A DNA stretch of 64,000 bases, taken from contig ARYC01002608.1 in assembly GCA_000711775.1 (NCBI GenBank), positions 1 to 64,000 of the forward strand. Reading direction: 5' to 3'. Below are positions 46,225-57,475 of this stretch, one piece after another. The stretch is from Oxytricha trifallax (taxonomy: Eukaryota > Ciliophora > Spirotrichea > Sporadotrichida > Oxytrichidae). The notes below the pieces were generated by a model that was given only the letters and a program-made list of their open reading frames with translations, was not told the DNA's origin and did not search any database. Within the stretch, counting starts at the first letter, position 1; each line of letters starts with the position of its first letter. Made by a program: the position numbers and the translations under genes.

Positions 46225-47545
46225 TCAGAATGTGGCGAAACTGAAACAATCAATTTTATACTGTGGCACGACATCTTCCTTAGGTATGTTACTACGTAGA
46301 TTATGAATATCCAAAATGAAGCGAGCAATTGTCCACCATTTGCGAATGTCTAGAGCGATGTCCCTAGCAATTATAATTTATAATAGGAAAAATATAGCTT
46401 GTTAATTATTTCATATCATTAAAACTAATGTTTATTAAACAAATCAAAAATGTAAATCTCTATAATATTGATTCATCTTGTTTTTCATTGTCATCACCTA
46501 TATCATCAATCTTCTAAGTCATCTCTCTTTGTCGTCTTGCAAAGCATCAGTCCAATGAAACTTGCGATCTTACCAGGAAGGACTATTAAAATTAAAAATT
46601 AAAGATATATTTTTTTTTACTTACATTTTATGCGAGTAGTCCATCTCTCAGCGACTGATCTTTGCAAATATACTTATTAATAATTTTTTAATATTTTAAG
46701 TTTTTGATTAAATTAATAAATTTCCCATTATAAATTATAGATGTTTTCAAGCTTGATAAAATATTTATTGTCATAAATACAATTTTGGAACTAGTCATGC
46801 AAGTATACTAAACAGTTTTATAACTTTGCCTTTTATCTTTCAGTTAAATTTGCGTTCGCATATTTTATATATTCTTTGTTACATCGCGATTTATTTTAGA
46901 ATCGCATGATGTGGCAACTTTATTCGAGCTGAGACTCTTAATATAAGCGCAAGAACTGAAAGAGTAGGAGTGGGTATATGCCTTTAATTCATTGTAGCCT
47001 CAGCAAATATCTACATCGGTTCTCTTGGTGACTGATCATACTTTCCTTGGAGACGAAGTAGTCATATTGGTGCACTAAAGTACTAAAATAGATGGGAACT
47101 CAATAGACTGCTTTAGGATACCAATATCTTCTCATTTTAATTTCAATGCTAAAAACTAACTAACAAACTATATCTTCTCATTGGAGAGTGCAATGCTTTA
47201 CAATAAAATTTACTAGATTACACGAAATCCTCTAATGTACATTGCATTACAACATAGAGGAAAGTGATCAGAAAAGAGAGGAAAATAGCAGCAGACTCAA
47301 GAGATTTGTAGGTTTAACAATTTAACAATTATGATTTTCTCCTTTATCATGAACCACTAGCACTATATAAGCTAACTATCACTTGAGTAAATTCCAATGG
47401 TCTTTTGGGAACAATGATGTTAATTATTTACACTCCAAGACGACTTCTGAGGTGTGAATTCCACTTTGTAGATAACGATCTGCTTCGTAAAGTAGTCGAC
47501 ATTGCTGACCACTAATCCCACGTTTATCTCCAAATCGATTGCAAT
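46225..47545 (-). pseudogene. Decayed gene related to locus G1 (locus G2)
   Basis: Minus-strand blocks: AIDLEINVGLVVSNVDYFTK (about 47,540) and IVIYKVEFTPQKSSWSVNN; TPTLSVL...ARIKLP (about 46,960; compare PSLTSLSEGTGARVGIRAIKLP in G1); ERWTTRIK, a 42 nt GT-AG intron at 46,583-46,624, then W-x-DRKFHWTDALQDD; and RDIALDIRKWWTIARFILDI, then NLRSNIPKEDVVPQYKID to TGA 46,225-46,227. The intron follows CATAAAAT and precedes a CCTGGT motif, as at 17,818-17,856 in G1. Similarity is patchy and frames shift repeatedly. Function unknown. Confidence 0.42.
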
Positions 47546-47760
47546 ACTGAAATACTAATTTCAAAATTAACTGCAAAGTTCAACCAAGAGAAGACGAATA
47601 GGATTCAAAGCAAAATGAAACTTGATAGCAAATAAAATATACGAGCCATACTAATTGACATAGAAAAGAGTTGAAACTGTAATTTTTAAACTCTAAAAAA
47701 TTCTGGAAATTATAATATATTTTTCAGAAAGATAATGATTAAGATTGAAATAGGAAACAA

Positions 47761-48032
47761 ATGTTTAAGTCTATTGATAATGATGTTAGTGATTTCTTGA
47801 ATACTCTGATTTCCTTTGTTGCTTTTATGAATGAGCTACTCTGAACAAATGAGAATTTACAGAAGACAATCAGTATACACGGAGGGGGGCAACAATTGCT
47901 TCATTTTATTTTAGAAAATCAAGGAAATTCTTATAAAAAATTAACTTTGAGGTAGATGTCAATGATATTATTTAGCTAGTCTATGATAATGGAGATTGAC
48001 AGATTCTTGAGAAGAATTCTCGTATTTAATGA
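47761..48032 (+). pseudogene. Coding remnant, unknown protein
   Basis: From ATG 47,761: MFKSIDNDVSDFLNTLISFV, AFMNELL, in-frame TGA, TNENLQKTISIHGGGQQLLH, FILENQGNSYKK. Then a frame change to INFEVDVNDIIQLVYDNGD, a second TGA, and QILEKNSRI. Both TGA sit where Trp or Arg would be natural. Unknown family. Confidence 0.33.
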
Positions 48033-48290
48033 AGAATTAATACTAAAGCGTAAAGTAAAATTTAATGCATAATTTCAACCATTCATCAATTTACCTTTTA
48101 ATACAATCTTTTATAGATTTATGTCATATTAAATTGTGATAATGAATTATATATAATAAAACACCGCATACCAAATAATAATTAATAAATTTAAGTCGAT
48201 ATTAATTTTTAATTGAGGAATAAATTACTATTAATCTTAAATATTTATCTTTATAATATTTAACTTTCTCACCTATTAATTCAATTGATG

Positions 48291-48398
48291 TCACTGACTC
48301 AAATTGGGTCTGTTTCCTTGCTGGCACTTAGTGTTGTACATCTTTTCCTTTTCTGTTTGTGATTGCTCTTCCTCTACTCTAAGTCTGTATTATATGAA
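48291..48398 (-). CDS. Putative C-terminal exon, unknown protein
   Basis: The minus frame reads YRLRVEEEQSQTEKEKMYNT then KCQQGNRPNLSQ to TGA 48,291-48,293. Glu/Gln/Lys-rich composition suggests coding. The upstream boundary near 48,398 is arbitrary. Confidence 0.32.
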
Positions 48399-48739
48399 TA
48401 ATAGTCGAATATTTTATATAATAAAGAGGCATGATAGCTTCTAATTTTCATAAATTCTAATGAATCATTATTATATTAAATAATATTTTAATATATATTT
48501 CAAGCAATTATTAGATTATTTAATGCTTCCTACGTTTAAATAAAATTAAATATTAAGAACAGGTTGTTTCTTCTGATTTATGGCTTCATATTTTGACATT
48601 TCCATTGAGTCTATATATAGCTATTATTTATTACTTTTTTATTTATCACTTCATTAAATTTTGAATTATATGATAAAAATGAAAACATATCTTCAATCTT
48701 TTAAATATTAATACAGTATAATTTTTAAGTGAGATTTAT

Positions 48740-50579
48740 TACTGATAAAATATATAAAATAGAAAATTTGAGAAATATAAATAAACATAAAATTTCTAAT
48801 TAGTCTAAACTGCCACTAAATACGAGAGACATTAATCATATTTTAATTTAAATTTTAAATTCATTAATTTAATCATTTTTTAATTTATATTAGTGGTCTA
48901 GTGGTCTGGCATGGATTTTAGTGGTCTACCGCTAAGTATATTTAATTTATGATAATTACTTAATTATATTCAATAGATAATGGAGACAACAAGCCGGAGA
49001 TCGCCAACTCGGATATTCAATTTACTGAGAGGCTATATTGACATCATAACTGCGCGGAGGACTCATTAGGACAGTAATTGTAATGTTTCACAACCGCCAC
49101 TTATTCTTCTTACAGGTACAGAACGAGGGCAGCTAGGACTTCTGGAAGCAGTGTCAAGGCTCAATGACCAGTTAAATTGCAGGTTCAGTTCACCTCGAGG
49201 TCTGCACTGATCGCTCCAACTCGATGTACTACCTCTGCATTCGTTTCAAAACAGATTCTACTGAAGTCAACAAGTCATTCTTAACTGAAAAGAGGCGCAA
49301 GGGTGTAAGGGTGCGGTAATAATGGCACATCTAGAATTAACAGTCAAGCTTCTTGGACATTAAACATTCGATCAGTTCGCATAAGTAGTAGATGGATTAA
49401 AGCTTTTATACGGGCTCTCTCAACACTACGAGCAGTTCATTGCCAAACAGAATGCTAAGCGGGAGAAGGAATTGTAAAAGCAGGAGCGCAGATCTAGAGG
49501 TGCTGTCAATGTAACGAATTAATATATGAGCGAGAGGTTTTCAGGGGGGATCACAGTCAAAAGATGAGTACATTCGGAAAAATTCACCCGATGTATCTTA
49601 GTTAGTAGCAATTGCAAAGGCATACAACTCAATCAACTATGGCGATCAAGTGATATAGAAATCCGGTGTCACCATCAAGGGGAGGGTACCAATAATTACT
49701 TCTCTCCAAGAATACAGAGCAGAACTAAAACAAACCTGCGATAACTCCAGTACCCTTAAGGATACCGATCTGAAAACAATGGGTTATCTTCACATTCTGG
49801 ATGCCCTCTATGAGCTTCTTATTAAGCGCAAGAACAGTAAGATTAACAGCTTGTGGATATACGGGCCCACCAATACCGGGAAGAAAAAAATCACCCGCAT
49901 CCTAGAAGAGATATTCGTGTGTGAACAATATGTGCAATTGAATTCGTATTTTCATGTCCCATGAAGCAAGGCAAGGTCGGAAAGCCACAGATTCTAATCG
50001 CAAAAAAAAAAAAAAAAATGAAATTAATCTTCCAAAAGCATTTCGATCATCTGGGAAAGCTAGGATGAAACGGTTGATGGAGGTTGAAGGGATGGCCATA
50101 GAGTAGAAGTACGGCGGCGTAGACTATAATCACTAGATGTTTCGTAGTAATCACATATATCACTCTGCCCTTTGGCAAGATGGACCCCGAAGATGCCAAT
50201 GCATTTAAATCTAGATGCCTACTTTGTGAATCCGAAATACCTGCATAAAGCGGGGAGGAGGTATTCCCTTTGACCGCGTCAATGGTAGACCGTTCCTGAA
50301 CGCAAGATTTCACTCCGATCAAAAAGAGAAGAAGGGGGAAATTTGAGAGAGTCAAACAGTGGTCAGAGACACAGCCGGAGAAATGACTAGTGATACAGTG
50401 AAGTAATTAGTAGTCTACACATTAAATATAAATAAAAAAAATGAACTAATTAAAAAATTTTTAATTTAAATCAAGATATGATTAATGTCTCTCGTATTTA
50501 GTGCCATTTAAGATTAATTAGAAATTTTATGTTTATTTATATATTTCTCAAATTTTCTATTTTTATCTTTTTATCAATA
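48740..50579 (+). mobile_element. Rep-helicase element R2
   Basis: 1.84 kb with inverted repeats of about 160 bp: TACTGATAAAATATATAAAA at the left, complement of TATTGATAAAAAGATAAAAA at the right, sharing TTGAGAAATATA, AAACATAAAATTTCTAATTA and CTAAATACGAGAGACATTAA. The left arm has AAACTGCCACTAAATA. It encloses one Rep-like ORF. The interior is close to half G+C (29 of 60 at 49,141-49,200 by my count), while the arms are A+T-rich, in strong contrast to the surroundings. Confidence 0.8.
48980..50386 (+). pseudogene. Rep-like protein with SF3 helicase domain (R2), frameshifted
   Basis: From ATG 48,980. Blocks: SVHLEVCTDRSNSMYYLCIR (about 49,185); FDQFAQVVDGLKLLYGLSQH; a linker DEYIRKNSPDVSQLVAIAKA; then MGYLHILDALYELLIKRKNS and LWIYGPTNTGKKK (Walker A, about 49,855-49,895). 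The Walker B region (QILI...NEINLPKAF) is broken by a run of 15 or so A at about 50,002-50,017. The sensor block FVVITYITLPFGKMDPEDAN follows near 50,145, and a Lys/Arg tail ends at TGA 50,384-50,386. Frame changes occur near 49,335, 49,560, 49,960 and 50,100. Walker A has Lys in place of the usual Thr after GK. No HUH motif identified. Confidence 0.72.
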
Positions 50580-51033
50580 CTATTAGCTATTATTTAAATA
50601 GGCTATTTTAAGTTGGTATCCAAAACCTTTTGTTCCATAAATTTTAATGCTTATTTCCAGCTATAGAAGACTGAAGTACAACAATATTTAGACGTAAGCG
50701 GCTTTTTATCACTCAGTGTGTTTATAACTTCCTTATTTGAGATGTTAACTAATATGCAAGCGCTTTCATCAACTACTATATCTTTGAAATTTAAAATATA
50801 ATAATATTTAGTAATTCTATTATGAAAATCCTAATTAAGTTATATAAACATTTGAAGAGTTTTCATTGCCAATAAATTGTTGATAAGTAGTTTTCACAAT
50901 CGCAGCCATTGTTACAACATTACTACCAATTAAATTCAATAATTCTATTAATATTATAGTATATTTTACTAATTTATACTCAATATATTTCATAAATCAA
51001 ACGATTAACTTCAAATGATTGAAATATCTAGGC
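50580..51033. other. A+T-rich spacer
   Basis: No gene or element recognised. Confidence 0.35.
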
Positions 51034-51313
51034 ATGGAGACATTTCTCTCGCATATCTTCAGCTGTCCTCATCCTGCAAGTTTACCTCTACTAGTGTCAA
51101 TCCGATATTACCACTATGAATTGCCATTGAAGTTGGTTGAATGGTTTATGAATCAATGATTGTGCGACTGTTGAAGTCTTTCAATTAACTGATAAGATGT
51201 TTGGAGAAGTGGCATTGGTTAAGGAGTTGAATTGTGGGTTTGTAGGGGCGATGATTACTAAGTTTGCTGAGTTGATCAATCAATCAAATTATTTAATATA
51301 AGGAGTTTTATGA
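51034..51313 (+). CDS. Putative coding segment, unknown protein
   Basis: ATG 51,034 opens METFLSHIFSCPHPASLPLL and VSIRYYHYELPLKLVEWFM. After a one-base frame change near 51,150 the text continues DCATVEVFQLTDKMFGEVAL, VKELNCGFVGAMITKFAEL, INQSNYLIQGVL to TGA 51,311-51,313. The second block is strongly coding in character. One frameshift, so a remnant or an IES boundary. No domain recognised. Confidence 0.38.
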
Positions 51314-51699
51314 GGTATCAATTAAGGATTGGTTATTACTCTTCTATACTGTGATTATTGCTTAAAAAATAAATTAAAATATTTCTTAATAACTCCTAAT
51401 GGAATATGTATAGAAGTTATGTTTGTTATCATGGGTTTATTATTGCTTTATAGTTTGAAAATATATATTTTTATTTTCATTGAAGTTAAATAAAAAAATT
51501 AATAGCCAGTAACTTTAGATAAATTAAAATACGAAATTTAATCGATGAAGTTAAAACTGATTGCCAATAATAAATTAAGATAAAAGTAATATTGAGGCTA
51601 CCCCGCACATCTATTATTTACTTTCTCAATTTTTTGACTTTTTCCTAATTTTGTGTTAATTTTTCACTGGGTTTGATTGCTCCTTTTCCTATGCTCCAT
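51314..51699. other. A+T-rich spacer
   Basis: Nothing recognised except possible tail sequence of the neighbouring Ulp1-like remnant. Confidence 0.3.
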
Positions 51700-51900
51700 C
51701 TTCATGACTATTTATTTGTCCTATTCTCTATCTCTTCTCTGACTTTTGATTTTGTTGTATATTGTTGAACTTTTAGTCCTCGACCTTTAAAACATATCTA
51801 ACAATTAAGATTTATTTCATTTCGTATTCGAGGTGACTTTATCCATAATTATTTTAGGCACATCTTTAAGAACTAATTCGTCCCAATGATCAATTTAAAA
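51700..51900 (-). pseudogene. Ulp1-like family gene, C-terminal fragment (U3)
   Basis: IDHWDELVLKDVPKIIMDKV (about 51,893-51,834) matches IDRWDELVQREIPR in U2 and CDELVLEKVLNLN in U1. A Lys/Glu-rich tail (KSKVREEIENRTNKQ) follows, as in U2. The catalytic part is not recognisable upstream. Evidence is limited to this one block. Confidence 0.42.
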
Positions 51901-53269
51901 GTTTATATCAATCATTCCATCTCATTGCCTGCTTTATGCCGAATCATCTCATTTTTTCTCTTTTTGTTCTTATTATCTCTCTTCTAAGAGAGAATTCCTG
52001 ACATACACATCTCCATTTTTTATTATCTAATTTTATAAATAAAAAATAGATACAAATTATTTTATAAAATGTAATAAAGAGATAATTTACCATACAATTA
52101 TTTTTAATATTTAAGCTTTAATTATATCTTTTAAATCCTAAAAATATAAGCAAAATCTATATATTTACCAATTTTATCTATTGTATACTTAAAATTTACT
52201 AAATTCTTGAATAACAATTCAAAATATGTCATTCAACTTTATTACAATTATAAAATAGTTGTATTTTAATTACATATATAAATTCATTCCCTCTTTAAAA
52301 ATTATGATATCCTCTAAGATTCATTCTAATAATAATTTTAATATAAAAAAATTATATAATGGAAAAAGAAAAGATCTTAGGAATTTCAAGATAAATACCA
52401 ATAATACAATGAAAATATATAATTTAATCCGTTATATTAATAAATTAATTTTGGGAATTTGTTTTGTAATGGAATTGTTAACTAAATCGTTATATTTAAT
52501 TTGCTAAATCCTCTAAATCTAAAGTATCATTATTTAGATAAAAACAACCATTATATAGCATTATAATTTTGTTAAACAGTTGTTACTTATTAAATAAATG
52601 AAGACGCATATAGATTTTAGATAAATAGCTTTTTGTTTTTGTTTATATTTCTACTATATATTATCAAATCTGCTTGGATATTATCTGAATTGATATTTGT
52701 GAATTTAAATATTTTAATGAATGTATTTATTATTTAAGATTAAAAGACCAAAATATGTACTAGATAAACTTTTTAGATTTAATAAATTATACTTGGAGAT
52801 TGTAAGGTTATTATTTCTCTACATTTATTAAAATAATTAATGATAATATTATATTTAAGTTTTATAGTTCTTTCAGGGACATAAAAATGAAAAAATCTTA
52901 AATATTTATTTGAATTATTAAATAATAAACTTCATATATCGGGCATTATTATTATTTTAATTTTAATCAAAAATTCATTTTTATAAAGTTATTTAAGTAA
53001 TTTTTATGTTAAATTTTACATTTCCATTAATTTTCTGTGACAACCAACTTTATAAATAATAAAGATTTGGGGGGATTTAATTATAAAGAAATATACTTAA
53101 AGGCTTGATATCAAATGCTTTAACTTTAGAACTTAACTTAATATGTTTTAAGAATAAAGATAGTTATTTTTCATAGTTAAGTAAGAAATTAATCACTTTC
53201 ATAAGAAAGATAAAATAACAAAAACGACAAAAATAAATTCATTAAATAAAGTAATTCATAAATATCACA
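51901..53269. other. A+T-rich stretch
   Basis: Extremely A+T-rich. The 82-codon plus frame at 52,259-52,507 is Asn/Lys/Ile-rich and I do not regard it as a gene. Confidence 0.35.
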
Positions 53270-53664
53270 TCTAAGCATTTCCCCCCATTTTTAGTACTTT
53301 CTATGCTATACCTCCTTTTCTTATGGGTTGTTCCCTCTTTCCTAAATAATATTTTTAATTGCTTAGATTAGATTGCTATCCTTTCCTCTAGGGATGTTAA
53401 CTTTTGACTTAATAATCCCGTGGTTTTTCTCGGTCAACACTTTCCCTTTTCATTTAAAGATCGCTCCAAGATTCTTTATCAATAGATTAATAAAAAACAT
53501 TCAAAATCCACTGGTTTCTTTCCATCGTTTCTGAATTTGCCACTGTGTTTGCTATTTTCACTATCAAATTCGAATTTTGGACAGTACCGTCCTCATGAAT
53601 AAAGTCTTCCCTATATAAGTTTGAATCAAATGAATCATCATTTCTATGTAAAGCACCTAGTCAC
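53270..53664 (-). CDS. Hypothetical protein segment, long intact frame
   Basis: A minus frame of about 110 codons free of TGA: LHRNDDSFDSNLYREDFIHE, DGTVQNSNLIVKIANTVANS, ETMERNQWILNVFYQSIDKE, SWSDLQMKRESVDREKPRDY. The balanced, acidic-to-basic composition is clearly unlike background. It starts after a TGA near 53,664 without an ATG and ends in a Gln-rich low-complexity tail, so both ends are probably MDS or exon boundaries. It lies on the same strand as and upstream of U3, but no similarity to U1/U2 was found. Confidence 0.42.
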
Positions 53665-54843
53665 CGAATTGATTTCAGAGTTTGTGTCGAGCTCCTTTTA
53701 TATATTAGAATTGTAAGTCAAACAATAAAGATTTCTATATAAATCGTCTCTGAATAAAAGATTAAGTAGTCTTAAACTACACGAAATAAAGTTATAAACG
53801 GAACATCTTGAATTAACAAAAAATAAAAAATTTTATTTTAAATTTTATTGATATTTCTCAAATCTTAAAAAACGAACTTTTAAAAAACGGAAATATTAGT
53901 TCTTGTTACTCAAGGTTGTGGAGTAAAGAATGCCCAGATTTGTAAAATATTAGAATAATAAAATGAAAAATTTAATTTGCTTAAATAGATGTAATAATTC
54001 AGCACTTATAAAAATAACTTAAATATTTTGGTATAAAATTTGCAGTTTTTTAAAAAATTTACTTTAGAAAATGATAATAAAATATTTGCCTTTAGATACT
54101 TACAATTTTGTTAAACCTTAATGAAATGTGAATCATTCGATTATAGCTTACAATAGATATATCCTTTTTTTAGAAATCTGCATTCCCTTCACAATTCTGG
54201 ATTTTCAGATTGTTCCAGAGTTATTTTGAATTCTGAAATTTCAGGAAATTTTATTATAGTTAACTGATTACTATTTTTTCCAGATAATTCTGAAAATGAC
54301 TAATAATTTTTTATTTTTTTAATGACTTGATGTAAAAAAATAATTAATTTGATAAGATTTTAAATTTTTCCTGATATCTTTTTGTAAAATTATTTTCTCC
54401 CTAACTTAAAAAAAAGAATATCATTAATTCGTTTAAATTTTCTCATATTTTTTCTTCAAAAATGCAATTCTGTTTTTCCTATGCAAATAAGATTTCGTAT
54501 AATTCTTTTAACTTAGTCTTTATCACAAATTTAAACTCTCGTGATTATTAAATGTATTATAACATAAAATGAGCCTTTATTTATCATACTCAAATCAGCT
54601 AATAAATTTAAGTCTGTTAAAAATAAATATAAAACATATGAGAATAATTAAGCCGCTAATCTATCATAGTCTTCTTCCTACTATTTTAATATCTTAATTA
54701 CTAACTAAATAAAGAAAGGTTATAAAGAGAAAACACAGTCAACTCCACAAACTGCTTTTACATGCTATATTAAAAGTATACTATGTCACTAATATTATCT
54801 ATTATTTATTAAGTTAATTACTTGGGGGAATATCAACATATAG
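53665..54843. other. A+T-rich spacer
   Basis: No gene, array or inverted repeat recognised. Confidence 0.35.
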
Positions 54844-56799
54844 TTATATACATCTTAACTGCCACTTAATATAGTTAGCTTAATTACAAATTTATTTAGT
54901 ACACTTTTAATTACAAACTTTTAATATTAAAATAATTATGATTAAATTATACAATTTTACATTGTACTGTTTGTAGTAATTAGTTTTTTATACTGATTGT
55001 ACAGAATGGAAAGTTAGATATTTATTTAATTATTTTAAAGTAATTACATTAGCGCACTTATTAAAGTTCTACTTGGTGAGAGCCTTCATTTCTTCACTTG
55101 ATTACTTTTGACATCTATTTTATCCACGTCGGCCTCATCTATGATTGCTGGTTCCTCAATCATCAACTCTAAATCCCCATCTCCTATCAGTCGCTGTTTC
55201 ATTTATTCAACTCAATCTCATTGAATGGAAACTTCTCATCTTGCCTCAGCATCTTGCTCGTGAATTCTGCCATTAGCATCCTGGTATCAAACAACTTCCT
55301 ATCCAGTTCACCCATAGTGTCGAATGGTAGCTGATTTGGTATTGCTATCACCTGGCAGTTCTTGAATCTAACCATCGGGTCTTTGTATTTGAGGTTCACT
55401 GGGTACCCCTCACCCTCGAAGAATCTTTTTAGGTCGTCTATCTTTTCCCTGTCATAAAGATGTCTCGCTTGATTTCATCCATTATCACCAACTAAGGCTC
55501 TGATTGTGACTTGCTTGATTCAATACAGAATGTGCGATTGAGTATTCTGAAGTCCTCCGTGATAAAGATCTTTCTAGGAACTTAGCGATTGTCGTCTTTT
55601 CAGTATTAGGGTATCCAAACAGCCAGACAACATTTACTTTATCTGGGAATTTTCTAAAGATGACTCTGTAAAGTTTTTCAACAGCATCTATGTACATCAT
55701 TTCTTCCAACAAGTTAGTATTAAGCGTGGTAAGATGTCGAGATTCGGTGTCAGATCGTTGAAGGAAAGCTGTAAGTGATTGGAATTTTGTTTACTTTGGA
55801 GCTGGCTTAGAAATGATCTTTGATTCGAAACTTTAGTATGTCATAAGAGTCTTGTGATTTTGTACGATTTATTTACAAACAGCATCATCGTCTTGGTACA
55901 TCTCATACATATCATCAACATTCTTAATTTGCTAGGTTCTAATAAGCTGCTTGAATGTACCTGTTATTTCTTGAGATTATGTTGAGGTTCTGGCAGATGT
56001 GTTTTTGCTTTTCTAAAATCTAGACTGGACTTTTGCTAAGGAAAGGAAAGCTTAGAAATGTTCAACGTCCCACATTAAAGTACAAGTTTATCATGGTGAG
56101 CATAAATCTTCCTGGTTTTAACTTTTCCCCCGACGACTGAATAGGATAACTTTAGATCTTTTAACGCCTTGTAGCCTAGGTAATCAGGCATGCTGAAGTA
56201 GTTTTTGCATAGTCCAAGCCCATCTGGTTTTACGTGTATCTTAAGGAACTACCTTAAGAGATCATCTGCAGTTCATTGAATTATTAGAGCATGGCTAAAC
56301 CTCGTGGTCTTCCCGGAGATTGTCTCAACAACGCTGGTGTACATCTGCTTCTAATCATCCGTCTCAATCTACAGCAAAAAAGGATGACGCTCGTTAGGGT
56401 TGTCACCCATCTTCTGATCTTTTAGTTTTTCCATAATTATTACAAGAGATACTTGACTGCCTTTCATCACGAGCGCAGCTATCATCTAAATCCCTTGCCA
56501 CTCATTTCAACATTCATTTTGTTTTTAAATAATTATTATTAATAACGATGTCACTAACTATTCATTCTGTACAATTAGTATAATAAAAAAACTAATTACT
56601 ACAAACAGACAATGTAAAATCTGTACTATTTTTAAAGTACGCCTTATATTTTAAAAACTTAACAAACATTAAACAGTACAATGTACAATTGTATAATTGG
56701 TCATAATTATTTTAATATTAAAAGTTTGTAATTAAAAGTGTACTAAATAAATTTGTAATTAAGCTAACTATATTAAGTGGCAGTTAAGATGTATATAAA
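54844..56799 (-). mobile_element. Rep-helicase element R3
   Basis: 1.96 kb with inverted repeats of about 170-240 bp: TTATATACATCTTAACTGCC at the left and its complement to 56,799, sharing ACTTAATATAGTTAGCTTAA, GTACACTTTTAATTACAAAC and TGTACAATT-like motifs. Arms are nearly identical, so this is probably the youngest of the three. It encloses one Rep-like ORF of near 50% G+C (29 of 60 at 56,281-56,340). The extreme ends are less certain than in R1 and R2, because the TATTGATAAAA tip is not obvious. Confidence 0.78.
55199..56485 (-). pseudogene. Rep-like protein with SF3 helicase domain (R3), frameshifted
   Basis: From ATG 56,485. Blocks: GDNPNERHPFLLQIETDDQK (about 56,410); ADDLLRQFLKIHVKPDGLGL; NYFSMPDYLGYKALKDLKLS (about 56,190). 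The helicase follows: VVWLFGYPNTEKTTIAKFLE (Walker A, about 55,632-55,575, with Glu where the family has Gly before the Lys), LVIMDEIKRDIF (Walker B, about 55,485), VNLKYKDPMVRFKNCQVIAI and PNQLPFDTMGEL (sensor), then TRMLMAEF, ending EIELNK-TGA at 55,199-55,201. Frame changes occur near 56,275, 55,500 and 55,435. The Walker A change would be expected to impair ATP binding. Domain order matches R1 and R2. Confidence 0.72.
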
Positions 56800-57265
56800 T
56801 GATCATTTGTATTATGTATTTCTTCAATTTCCTAATATTATGTATTTTAGCAATAATAAGATTCATAATAATTAATTACTTAAATAAATCTCTTTTTAAT
56901 ATATAATTAATTATTGTACCTAGCGATAAATAACTTCCATAATTTTTTTATTTTATCATGTCTGTAGTTTAGGGGTTAAATCACTTACATTATGATTACA
57001 ATAAATTACAAGAGGTATTTTTAAGTTCAAGTCTATGAAGATTTTTAATTCTTGAAGTATATTATTTATTCATTAAAGAATTGTAAGCATAAACACCCTT
57101 GCAGAAATTGTTGATATGTTTAATAAATTTATATTTAATATTCAGAATTTCACAATTTTTAAATTGAAGTACCTAATTTACTTTAGTAATTAAAAACAGT
57201 ATTAAATTTAAACTTTAAAATGAAGAAATATTTAATTTAATGATACTTTTTAAATAAAATTTGGT
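56800..57265. other. A+T-rich spacer
   Basis: Nothing recognised. Confidence 0.35.
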
Positions 57266-57400
57266 GGGGGGAAGTTTTCTGCACTGAGGAAGTTTCTTGC
57301 CCATTATCTTTTATATGTAAAATGTTATAAATTGTAATAAGTAGTAGTAAAATACTTTAGGTAATTAAAACGCAAAATAAATTCTATATGTAATTACCAA
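57266..57400. repeat. G6-type element end beside Ulp1-like gene U2
   Basis: GGGGGGAAGTTTTCTGCACT, then GAGGAAGTTTCTTGC, resemble the left end of the 43,737-44,217 element, and similarity continues into TAATTA...AAATAAATTCTA. This is the 3' side of U2. A matching inverted end beyond 58,972 was not found. Confidence 0.55.
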
Positions 57401-57475
57401 AAAGCACAATAACTCGAATGAACCAGATTCATCGATCAATCTAATTGCAGTTCCCTGCCTCCATATCATTTGTAT

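Noticed and set aside
52259..52507. 82-codon plus-strand frame
   Set aside because: Asn/Lys/Ile composition is what A+T-rich DNA gives by chance; no homologous copy or motif.
48980..56485. Reading the Rep-like genes as integrated animal or plant virus genomes
   Set aside because: They use ciliate Gln codons, have their own long inverted repeats and occur as diverse nested elements; the SF3 motif alone does not identify a virus, and no capsid gene is seen.
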